Of a DNA stretch of 39,396 nt, positions 8,584-16,480 are shown in pieces; the first letter of the stretch is position 1, and every line of letters starts with the position of its first letter. A program made the translations under genes and the position numbers. Source of the DNA: JAVXTH01 sp036642795 (GTDB taxonomy: Bacteria > Bacillota_I > Bacilli_A > Erysipelotrichales > Erysipelotrichaceae); NCBI GenBank assembly GCA_036642795.1, contig JAVXTH010000013.1, positions 1 to 39,396 on the forward strand, read 5' to 3'. The notes under the pieces are model-generated. The model worked only from the letters and a program-made list of their open reading frames with translations. It was not told the origin of the DNA and searched no databases.

Positions 8584-9393
8584 TTATACCTTACGATATT
8601 GCTTAACTACTTCCATAAAAGCACGTACGCGTTTTTCATCAATTCGTTCACGTGATTTGCCATCTTTTTTAAATGTTGTACCGACAAAAGCACCATCACA
8701 TTCATCAAAGATTGCTTCTACATTGTCAATCTTACAACCGGTACCACAGAAGACTGGTGTATGATTTGCCTGCTCTTTGACTTCTAAAATGGACTCCATC
8801 GCAGGTCCTTTTCCAGCATTACTTCCAGCTACAACAAAAGCGTCGGGATGACAATTGTTGTTTAAACTTTTTGTTATTTCCCCAAGGGTACGATTATTTA
8901 CATAAACTTCATCCTCCGAATTAACAAAATAAAGCAACTTTAAATCATCTTGACGCAAGGAATGCTTTAAACGGATGGTATGAGCAATATCACGATCGAT
9001 TAAACCAAAATCGCCAGCCCAAGCTCCCGTAAATAAACAACGGGTAAATTGCGCATTGCAAGCTGCACATAATTCAATGGTTGCATCACCATCATAAATT
9101 GCTTCAACTCCAAACGGTACTTGAATATCTTTTAAAAGTGCACCAACAACAAGTGCCATTGCATTGGTTGTCACTTGTGACACTTTTCTTTGATAAGGTA
9201 AACTAAATTCATTGGTGATTAAAATCGCATCAACACCACCCTTTTGTAACGCATGAAGATCAGCCTCTGCATGTTTAATAATGTCTTTCATTGATGTTTT
9301 CTCATCAAAAAAAGGGTCACCTGGTAATTCATCCAAATGAAGCAAACCAATCACTACTTTATCACAATGAAACATTTCATTTAACCAACTCAT
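8584..9393 (-). CDS. BtpA/SgcQ-family TIM-barrel protein
   Basis: This 269-aa protein is of the BtpA/SgcQ family, which adopts a TIM barrel. Seen are VIGLLHLDELPGDP (14-27), GGVDAILITNE (52-62), VPFGVEAIYDGD and the C-terminal phosphate-site-like segments PVFCGTGCKIDN and GAFVGTTFKKDGK. BtpA was named for photosystem I biogenesis in cyanobacteria, while SgcQ sits in an E. coli sugar operon; neither enzyme activity is established. Here it leads an operon with an FGGY kinase and a phosphatase, which supports a role in metabolising a phosphorylated sugar. AGGAGG lies 5 nt before the ATG. The family call is sound; the reaction is unknown. Confidence 0.82.
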   Translation of the reverse strand: MSWLNEMFHCDKVVIGLLHLDELPGDPFFDEKTSMKDIIKHAEADLHALQKGGVDAILITNEFSLPYQRKVSQVTTNAMALVVGALLKDIQVPFGVEAIYDGDATIELCAACNAQFTRCLFTGAWAGDFGLIDRDIAHTIRLKHSLRQDDLKLLYFVNSEDEVYVNNRTLGEITKSLNNNCHPDAFVVAGSNAGKGPAMESILEVKEQANHTPVFCGTGCKIDNVEAIFDECDGAFVGTTFKKDGKSRERIDEKRVRAFMEVVKQYRKV

Positions 9394-9425
9394 ATTGCCC
9401 TCCTCTTATGTATTTATGTAGTTAC

Positions 9426-9454
9426 ATTCTAACATAAGCAAGCAATAAAGTCAC
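9426..9454 (-). promoter_or_regulatory. Putative extended -10 promoter of the btpA-like operon
   Basis: On the minus strand GTGACT (9454-9449), 17-nt spacer, then TAGAAT (9431-9426) preceded by TG one base upstream. It lies between the zwf stop and the btpA-like gene. A weak ACATC/GATGT hairpin near 9453-9468 could end the zwf transcript. Confidence 0.5.
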
Positions 9455-9468
9455 ATCAGATAAGATGT

Positions 9469-10872
9469 TTATGATTCAATAATTGATGAAAACCAACTGT
9501 GATTTTGTTGTTTTAATAATTCATCACAAACACTAGGCCCATTGCTTCCTTGAGGATAGGAATAAACGCTATTTCCTTCTTCTAAATACAATTGATGAAG
9601 TCGTTCCATATAGTCCCAACTCAATTCAATTTGATCCCATTTAGAGAACCAATATGGTTCTTTTTTAATACAAGCAAGTAATAATCGCTCATAAGCATCG
9701 GGTGTATTTATTCGATTTACTTCCAAACAGCTCTGACAAAAATCCATATTAACCTTCATAATCTCATTACTATTTCCAGGCTTTTTAATATTAAACTGTA
9801 AATAAATGCCTTCCATTGGTTGAATCTTTATCACTAAAACATTTGGTTGTGCTTGCGCATATTGCTGTTTAAATACAATTGCGACTTCCATTTCCCGTTT
9901 ATTTAGTTTCTTACCACTGCGAATATAGAAAGGCGTATTCTGCCATCTTTCATTATCAATGAACAAACGTAAACCAACATAAGTTTCTGTATTAGAATCC
10001 TTTGCCACATTTGCCTCACTTTGATATCCCTCGTATTGTCCCATCACCATGCTATCTTTAATCGAAATATCTTTGATGGGACGCATCGAACGCAATACTT
10101 TTAATTGTTCCTCATGCATTGCTTCCTCACTATTACCAGGTTGTTCCATCGCAATAATACTTAATATTTGAAGAAGATGATTTTGAACCATATCTTTTAA
10201 AGCACCACTTTGATCATAATAATCGCCACGATTTTCTACGCCAATATCTTCACTTGCACTTATTTGAACGGATTCAATAAATTCATGATTCCAGATATTA
10301 GAAAAAATTGGATTGGTAAAACGAATTGTTTGAATATTTCGAATCATTTCCTTTCCTAAATAATGATCAATACGATAAATATTATCTTTGATAAAGAAAG
10401 CTTCCATTTTCTTATTTAATAATTTAGCTGCTTTAAGATTCTCTCCAAAAGGCTTTTCAATCATTAACGATGCTTCTTTCGAATGTTCAACATGCTTTAA
10501 ACCATCGATGATGTTAGAAAAGAATTGTGGGGCAACCGCAAAATAAAATATATGCTTGCTTAATTGATGGGTATGATATAAATGATTTAATTCATCATAA
10601 TCAGAAAGTTTCGTAAAATCCATTTGAAAATATAGGATTGCCTTACAAAGCTTATTAAAATTTATTTCATTGAATGCTAAGCGAGCAAATTGTTTTACCC
10701 ATGGTTTTGCCATTTCACAATATTGCTTTTGATCATAATTTCTTCGTCCAATTATAATAATTTTTGCTTGTTGATCCCATTCATCACTAGCAACTAGATT
10801 ATACAAAGCAGGTAATAATTTACGTAATGTTAAATCACCAGTTCCACCAAATATGGTTAGACTACTTGCCAT
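9469..10872 (-). CDS. zwf: Glucose-6-phosphate 1-dehydrogenase
   Basis: This enzyme oxidises glucose 6-phosphate to 6-phosphogluconolactone, yielding NADPH in the cytoplasm. GGTGDLTLRKLLPAL near the N-terminus is the dinucleotide-binding fingerprint. MIEKPFG and the signature RIDHYLGKE (167-175 from the chosen start), with the catalytic base His170, are intact. The open frame extends 25 codons further up into gnd, but the ATG at 10872 has GGGGGA 7 nt upstream and begins MASSLTIFGG, as expected. That gives 467 aa and an 11-bp overlap with gnd. It is last in the pgl-gnd-zwf operon, so all three oxidative pentose-phosphate steps are made together. Confidence 0.95.
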   Translation of the reverse strand: MASSLTIFGGTGDLTLRKLLPALYNLVASDEWDQQAKIIIIGRRNYDQKQYCEMAKPWVKQFARLAFNEINFNKLCKAILYFQMDFTKLSDYDELNHLYHTHQLSKHIFYFAVAPQFFSNIIDGLKHVEHSKEASLMIEKPFGENLKAAKLLNKKMEAFFIKDNIYRIDHYLGKEMIRNIQTIRFTNPIFSNIWNHEFIESVQISASEDIGVENRGDYYDQSGALKDMVQNHLLQILSIIAMEQPGNSEEAMHEEQLKVLRSMRPIKDISIKDSMVMGQYEGYQSEANVAKDSNTETYVGLRLFIDNERWQNTPFYIRSGKKLNKREMEVAIVFKQQYAQAQPNVLVIKIQPMEGIYLQFNIKKPGNSNEIMKVNMDFCQSCLEVNRINTPDAYERLLLACIKKEPYWFSKWDQIELSWDYMERLHQLYLEEGNSVYSYPQGSNGPSVCDELLKQQNHSWFSSIIES

Positions 10873-12274
10873 TTTGAATCCCCCATTCATGGTGAAAAAC
10901 ACCCTCTTGATCGGTTCGCTCATATGTGTGGGCACCAAAATAATCACGTTGCGCTTGAATTAAATTCGCTCCATTTTGCTCACTGCTTAAACTATCAAGA
11001 TACGCTAAAGCATTCATCATCGTTGGAATTGATATACGATTACTTACCCCATCCACAACACACTTACGTAAGGCGGATTGTTTTGTAGTGATTTCAGTTA
11101 AGAAAAAAGGATCCAAGAGTAAATTCTCTAAGGTAGCATCTTTTTCATAAGCTTCTTTAATTGGTTGTAACAAAGCGGATTGAATAATGCAACCAGCTTT
11201 AAATATATCAGCAATTTTAGAAAGATCTAATTGCCAATGATGGATCTTTGAGGCACTTGTTAAAAGTGAAAATCCCTGTGCATAAGCAATTAATCTAGCA
11301 AGATATAAAGCATCATGAATCGTATTTATTAATCCTTCTTGATTGATGTTTTGTTCTTTGTATGTTTTCATAGGCGAAACAAGTTTACTACGTAATAAAT
11401 CTTCATTTGATAATAACCTTGCATTACCTGCACTGTTAATTAAAGATACATCCATTCCTAGTTTCATCGCTTCAATACTAGTCCATCTTCCTGTTCCCTT
11501 TTGTTGTGATTTTGATTTAATTCTATTTAATAAATAATCACTTGTTAAATCATCTTTTTCATTCATGATTTCAGCTGTTATTTTCATTAAATAACTCTTC
11601 GTATTACCTTGATTCCAATGATTAAAGATAACGGATAATTCATCTTGATTAAAATTTCCCAGTTGTTTTAATAATAAATATGCTTCACTAATTAACTGCA
11701 TGTCAGCATATTCAATTCCATTATGAACCATTTTCACAAAGTGACCAGAACCATTCTCGCCAATATAAGTGACACAAGGCTTTCCTTCACTTCTCGCAGC
11801 AATTGTTTCAAAGATCCACTTTATACTCTTATAAACTGTTTTATCTCCTGAAGGCATCATACTAGGCCCAAAGCGCGCTCCATTTTCACCTCCAGAAATA
11901 CCAACTCCATAATAATAAAGACCAAGCTTCTTTAAATCAATTTGACGTTTGATGGTATCTTCATAAAATGAATTACCCCCATCCATAATAATATCGCCTT
12001 GATCTAACAAAGGAATTAGCTGTTCGATGATTGAATCTACGGCTTTTCCTGCTTGAATCATCAACATGATTTTACGTGGTTTTGACAATGCCTTAACAAA
12101 AATTTCTAAGCTTAAAAAGCCATGAAAGCCTACATGATTCTCTTGGATTATTTTTTCGGTTACTTCACGACTTCGATTGTAACCACCTACCGATATTTGA
12201 TGGTCGCACATATTAAGCGCAAGTGCTTTACCCATCGTTGATAAACCGATGATACCAATATCTAATTTATTCAT
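10862..12274 (-). CDS. gnd: 6-phosphogluconate dehydrogenase, decarboxylating
   Basis: This 470-aa enzyme converts 6-phosphogluconate to ribulose 5-phosphate and CO2 with reduction of NADP. The nucleotide-binding loop is GLSTMG (10-15). The substrate site SGGENGARFGPS is at 127-138, and the catalytic cluster FVKMVHNGIEY (179-189) has K181, H184 and N185, followed by E188. The C-terminal QRDYFGAHTYER segment is intact, as is the full length. The ATG overlaps the pgl stop by 8 bp and has GAGGA about 6 nt upstream; its own end overlaps zwf by 11 bp, so the three genes are probably translationally coupled. Confidence 0.96.
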   Translation of the reverse strand: MNKLDIGIIGLSTMGKALALNMCDHQISVGGYNRSREVTEKIIQENHVGFHGFLSLEIFVKALSKPRKIMLMIQAGKAVDSIIEQLIPLLDQGDIIMDGGNSFYEDTIKRQIDLKKLGLYYYGVGISGGENGARFGPSMMPSGDKTVYKSIKWIFETIAARSEGKPCVTYIGENGSGHFVKMVHNGIEYADMQLISEAYLLLKQLGNFNQDELSVIFNHWNQGNTKSYLMKITAEIMNEKDDLTSDYLLNRIKSKSQQKGTGRWTSIEAMKLGMDVSLINSAGNARLLSNEDLLRSKLVSPMKTYKEQNINQEGLINTIHDALYLARLIAYAQGFSLLTSASKIHHWQLDLSKIADIFKAGCIIQSALLQPIKEAYEKDATLENLLLDPFFLTEITTKQSALRKCVVDGVSNRISIPTMMNALAYLDSLSSEQNGANLIQAQRDYFGAHTYERTDQEGVFHHEWGIQNGK

Positions 12275-13232
12275 ATTTTTCCTCTTCTTCTAATATCACA
12301 CATAATGGTTCAGGGACCATTTGCTCACTTATTTGATTCTCTAATAAACCTGTTTTAGCATTTACTTTAATGCTTACAATGTTATTACTATAACGATTTA
12401 CAATCAGCAAACAAGGTTGCTTTGTTGCATACATAGCATCACGTGGATGTTTTCCTCCACAATACTTTCTTTGAATTACTTTCATTTGATCCAGTAAAGA
12501 AACAACGATGATTTCATCGATACTACGAATTGTAATATATAAAAATGCTTCATCTTCACTTAACAGAATGGCGGCACTTTCTCCAATTTCATTCTTTTCA
12601 ATCAATGGTAATTGTTTTACTAAATCAAAGGTTAAATCATTCACTTCAAATTTATATAGTTCATTGCTTAATTCACTTATAACATATAAGATGCTTTGAT
12701 CTTGATTGAATACTCCATGACGAGGTCCACTTCCCTTTGGAAAATCAATTGCTTTTATAAATTGAAATGATGTTTTATGAAAGATTAAAATTTGATCTAA
12801 GAAAAGACAAGGAACCAAAAAATATTCTTTATAAAAGATAATTTGATGACAGCCTGCTTTATCTTTAACATCGATTCTTTTCAGTAATACAAGCTTGTCC
12901 TTTTGTCTTTCATAAATCATAATATTACCTTCATGATAATTTGCGGTATAGATGCGCTCTTGATCTTGAATAATATAACAGGCAGCAACCGCATGAGATA
13001 ACATTGAATTTTGATATTTATGAAAGGTATCAAAACAAATTAAACCTGCTTGATTTCCTTCTTTACAAGTTGAAACTAAGCTATGCTTTTCAATCGATAA
13101 GTATTTACTCTGTGAAATTGGATGACTTAAAACAGGCTTTGATATCATGCCATCTTCGCTTAGATTAAATTCATAAATACCTTGTTTTTCATCTTCACTA
13201 CAAGCAGCGATATACCCTTTTTGTATGTTCAT
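12267..13232 (-). CDS. pgl: 6-phosphogluconolactonase, beta-propeller lactonase family
   Basis: This 321-aa seven-bladed beta-propeller of the YbhE-type lactonase family hydrolyses 6-phosphogluconolactone, the second step of the pathway. The hallmark segment SGPRHGVF (168-175), the following ILYVISELSNE (181-191) and AGCHQIIF (126-133) are all typical. It is unrelated to the sugar-isomerase-like DevB lactonase that does the same job elsewhere. AAGGAG lies 7 nt before the ATG. Position at the head of the gnd-zwf operon strongly supports the role. A palindrome over the putative promoter suggests control by a repressor. Confidence 0.88.
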   Translation of the reverse strand: MNIQKGYIAACSEDEKQGIYEFNLSEDGMISKPVLSHPISQSKYLSIEKHSLVSTCKEGNQAGLICFDTFHKYQNSMLSHAVAACYIIQDQERIYTANYHEGNIMIYERQKDKLVLLKRIDVKDKAGCHQIIFYKEYFLVPCLFLDQILIFHKTSFQFIKAIDFPKGSGPRHGVFNQDQSILYVISELSNELYKFEVNDLTFDLVKQLPLIEKNEIGESAAILLSEDEAFLYITIRSIDEIIVVSLLDQMKVIQRKYCGGKHPRDAMYATKQPCLLIVNRYSNNIVSIKVNAKTGLLENQISEQMVPEPLCVILEEEEKYE

Positions 13233-13257
13233 AAATGGACTCCTTCAATTTAACTAT

Positions 13258-13270
13258 CTGTATCATACAG
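13258..13270. promoter_or_regulatory. Palindromic operator candidate over the pgl-gnd-zwf promoter
   Basis: CTGTATCATACAG is a perfect 6-bp inverted repeat around one base. Read on the minus strand it contains TATGAT (13266-13261), a 5/6 match to a -10 box, 28 bp ahead of the pgl ATG. A repressor bound here would block polymerase. The TGTATnATACA core resembles GntR-family operators in general form, but no regulator gene is present in the window. Confidence 0.45.
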
Positions 13271-13305
13271 GTTTCTTACTTTGACTTCCATTATTATGCT
13301 TAAAA

Positions 13306-13331
13306 GAAAAGAAAACATCCCGAAGGATGTT
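13306..13331 (-). terminator. Intrinsic terminator of dnaE
   Basis: On the minus strand AACATCC, loop TTCG, GGATGTT, then TTCTTTTCTTTT. The 7-bp stem with a UUCG tetraloop overlaps the dnaE stop. Confidence 0.85.
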
Positions 13332-16300
13332 AAACTAATTCTATTCTACTTACTTTACGAACCAAACAACTATTTTCACGTTCAATTTTTCCCTCAACTA
13401 AAAGATAATTCCCTTTTACTAAGATATCCTGATTCAGCTGATAAACATTTGGCATAATAACTAAATCAAAACTACTTGTTTCATCGCTCACATCCGCAAA
13501 TAACATATAGTCACCATTTTTTGTTCGATGTTGGCGCGTTTTATCAACTATGCATAACAACTTAACAAAACCGCGCTTATTTTTTAATTCAATCAAAGAT
13601 GAAATATCTTGACCAAGTTTATTTCTTAGGGCAACAATGGGATGATCACTTAAATAAAAACCAAGGACTTCTTTTTCACGCAAAGCTTTTAAAGCAGCAT
13701 TTTCTTTTATTGATTTACATGGTGGTTTACTCACTAAATCAAAATCAATGGTAATTTGATTTGCATCTTCAATTCTCACAAGTCCCGCATATCGAAAAGC
13801 ATCATCAATGCTTGCTAGCATACTCGCACGATTCATTTTAAAATCATCCAAAGCACCTGCATGAATGAGTGCTTCAACAATTTTTATATTAATTCGACAC
13901 GTAGCGATACGGGCAATAAAATCAAAGAAGTCTTTATATAGACCATGTTTATTTCTTTCGGTTAATAACTCATTACAAAGCGATGCTCCAATACCTTTGA
14001 TCGCCGTTAAAGGAAAACGTAAACCATTTTCTTCAATGACATAGGCATTTTCACTGTAATTAACACTGGGAGCTAATATTTTAATCTTGCGTTTTTTAGC
14101 TTCAAAAATATATTCACTTGTTTTACTCTCAGAACCTATCACACTATTACATAAAGAAGCAAAGAAATATAAGGGTGCATTCGCTTTTAAATAAGCCATT
14201 TGATAAGCAACCATTCCATAAGCAACACTATGGGAACGATTAAATCCATAATTGGCAAACTTCATAATCAAGTCATATACTTTTTGTGCTAAGGCTAAAT
14301 CATAACCTTTTTTGATTGCCCCTTCAATAAATTCTTTTTGTAGATCAAGCAATTCACTTTCATGCTTTTTACTAATTGCTTTTCGCATATTATCAGCTTT
14401 GGCAAGACTAAAACCAGCCATCACTTGAGCAACTTGCATAATCTGTTCTTGGTAGATCATAATACCATATGTATTCTTTAAAATACTTTCTAGGCTTGGA
14501 TGAATATAGTCAATCGTTTCAGGATGTTCTCGACGTTTTAAATATTCAGGAATATTTTCCATTGGACCAGGTCGAAACAAGGCAATGGTAGCGACGATAT
14601 CTTCAAAATGATTTGGTTTCATCTTTCTTAATAAATTTTTCATTCCTTCACTTTCAAGCTGAAAAATACCAACCGTATCAACCTCTTGAATCAAATCAAA
14701 GGTCTTACGATCATCTAAAGGAATTCGCATGATATCTAGGGGATGATTTTTATTAATATTGGTAACAATTTCATCAATAATAGTTAGATTTCTAAGTCCT
14801 AAAAAATCCATTTTAATCAAACCGAGTTCTTCTAAATACTCCATCGTAAACTGGGTCGCATTATTACCTTCATCGACATCGATTAAAGGACATACCTTGA
14901 CGATTGGATCTCTAGATAAAACAATCCCGGCAGCGTGTTGTGAAGCATGGCGTGGTAAACCTTCTAATTGTTTGGCAATATGGAACATTTTCATTAAGGT
15001 TGGATTTGTATTCAACATTTGTTTGAATTTAGGTACATGATCATAAGTATAAGTTAGACTTACTTTAACCATATTGGGAACCATGCGACAAAGAAGATCA
15101 ATATCTCTTGTGTCAATGTTCATGGTTTTACTTACATCACGAATCACTTGTTTTGCGGCTAATGTATTAAACGTGACAATATTCGCCACCCGCTGATTTC
15201 CATAACGTTCTCGAACATAATCAATGACTTCATCTCGACGATTATCAGGAAAATCGGTATCAATATCTGGCATCGATACTCTTGAAGGATTTAAAAAACG
15301 TTCAAATAGTAAATCAAATTTAATTGGATCGACATGGGTAATACCTAAACAATAAGATACCAAAGAACCCGCAGCACTTCCTCTTCCTGGACCAACATAG
15401 ATTTTTTTTGATTTCGCAAAGCGAATAAAATCCCAAACAATTAAAAAGTAATCTTCATAATGCATCCGAATAATTATATCTAATTCATAAGTTAAACGAC
15501 TTACATATTGATTGGGAATCTTTTTAAACCCCATTCTTTTCTCTAAGCCTTTGTGACATAATTCCTTTAAAAAAGTAGCACTATTTACCTCAAATTTATT
15601 ATCATACACAGGTAATTTAGCTTTTTCAAATTTCATTTCCACCTTACATTTATCAGCTATTTGTTGCGTCATCATCAAATCATCTTCATCGTATAAAGCA
15701 TTCATCTCCGCTTCACTTCTAAAATAGCGAGCAGGACTGTAGTTTAATGTTTTATCATGAATGCTCACGCCTTGCTTCATCGCACAGAGTGTTTTATAAC
15801 TATCTTCTTCCTCTTGATCCATGAAATATATTCTTGATATAGCAACGGTTTTAATACCTAAGGCAAGGCATGTATTTTTTAAGAATTTATTTTTAATCTT
15901 TAATAAACCTGAATCATTTCTTGAAATGGATACATAAAATTCTTTAAAGTGTTTTAAACATACCATTAAAAATGAATCAATTAAATCTTTACTTTCTTTT
16001 ATCACATAAGTTTCAAAGATTGTATCTTCCCCAAATAATATAACGATAATATCATTTGTATCCTTTGCCAAATCACTTAAACTAAATGGCTCATGTTCAT
16101 GATTAAGATAAGAAGATAATTTCATCAACTGTTGATAGCCATCATCATTTTTCGCAAGTAATAAAAAAGTAAAAATTTCACCTTCGTATTCCGCATTTAC
16201 TTCCATCGCGAAAAGCGGTTTAATCGATGCTTTCATACAAGCATGGTAAAAAGCCATGGCTCCATGCATTACTTGAAAATCACATAGGGCTACACTTTGA

Positions 16301-16392
16301 TAATGATTTTTAACACAAGCATCTATAATCTTTGGGATTGTCATCGTACTTGATAACAAAGTATAAGCACTGCGGACATGTAAATGGACCAT
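13330..16392 (-). CDS. dnaE: DNA polymerase III subunit alpha, DnaE type
   Basis: This 1020-aa C-family polymerase replicates DNA; in Gram-positives with PolC, DnaE extends primers. Order seen: PHP domain (about 1-200), GPGRGSAAGSLVSYCLGIT (334-352), the palm acidic motif PDIDTDF (375-381) and KMDFLGLRN (527-535) with the third aspartate. Further on are a helix-hairpin-helix (KGIGASLCNELL) and a C-terminal OB fold near GDYMLFADVSD. It lacks the extra C-terminal tau-binding region of E. coli alpha. The PHP metal motifs are degenerate: HVRS instead of HxHS, and CDFQ instead of TDHG, so PHP proofreading is unlikely. AGGAGG lies 7 nt before the ATG. Confidence 0.95.
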   Translation of the reverse strand: MVHLHVRSAYTLLSSTMTIPKIIDACVKNHYQSVALCDFQVMHGAMAFYHACMKASIKPLFAMEVNAEYEGEIFTFLLLAKNDDGYQQLMKLSSYLNHEHEPFSLSDLAKDTNDIIVILFGEDTIFETYVIKESKDLIDSFLMVCLKHFKEFYVSISRNDSGLLKIKNKFLKNTCLALGIKTVAISRIYFMDQEEEDSYKTLCAMKQGVSIHDKTLNYSPARYFRSEAEMNALYDEDDLMMTQQIADKCKVEMKFEKAKLPVYDNKFEVNSATFLKELCHKGLEKRMGFKKIPNQYVSRLTYELDIIIRMHYEDYFLIVWDFIRFAKSKKIYVGPGRGSAAGSLVSYCLGITHVDPIKFDLLFERFLNPSRVSMPDIDTDFPDNRRDEVIDYVRERYGNQRVANIVTFNTLAAKQVIRDVSKTMNIDTRDIDLLCRMVPNMVKVSLTYTYDHVPKFKQMLNTNPTLMKMFHIAKQLEGLPRHASQHAAGIVLSRDPIVKVCPLIDVDEGNNATQFTMEYLEELGLIKMDFLGLRNLTIIDEIVTNINKNHPLDIMRIPLDDRKTFDLIQEVDTVGIFQLESEGMKNLLRKMKPNHFEDIVATIALFRPGPMENIPEYLKRREHPETIDYIHPSLESILKNTYGIMIYQEQIMQVAQVMAGFSLAKADNMRKAISKKHESELLDLQKEFIEGAIKKGYDLALAQKVYDLIMKFANYGFNRSHSVAYGMVAYQMAYLKANAPLYFFASLCNSVIGSESKTSEYIFEAKKRKIKILAPSVNYSENAYVIEENGLRFPLTAIKGIGASLCNELLTERNKHGLYKDFFDFIARIATCRINIKIVEALIHAGALDDFKMNRASMLASIDDAFRYAGLVRIEDANQITIDFDLVSKPPCKSIKENAALKALREKEVLGFYLSDHPIVALRNKLGQDISSLIELKNKRGFVKLLCIVDKTRQHRTKNGDYMLFADVSDETSSFDLVIMPNVYQLNQDILVKGNYLLVEGKIERENSCLVRKVSRIELV

Positions 16393-16415
16393 CTTTTTAC
16401 CTCCTGTCTTCTATT

Positions 16416-16424
16416 ATTTTAACA
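16416..16424 (-). promoter_or_regulatory. Possible extended -10 promoter of dnaE
   Basis: TGTTAAAAT on the minus strand is an extended -10 element (TGnTAAAAT) 24 nt ahead of the dnaE ATG. No convincing -35 is present. It follows the terminator of the upstream operon, so dnaE needs a promoter about here. Confidence 0.4.
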
Positions 16425-16455
16425 TATTTCAATCAATGAAACATAAGAATCATAT

Positions 16456-16480
16456 AAAAAAAGAACTTCGTGAGAAGTTC
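16456..16480 (-). terminator. Intrinsic terminator ending the smc-ftsY operon
   Basis: On the minus strand GAACTTC (16480-16474), loop TCAC, GAAGTTC (16469-16463) and seven T residues. It directly follows the stop of the 561-aa membrane protein and closes the long operon that begins at smc. Confidence 0.88.
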
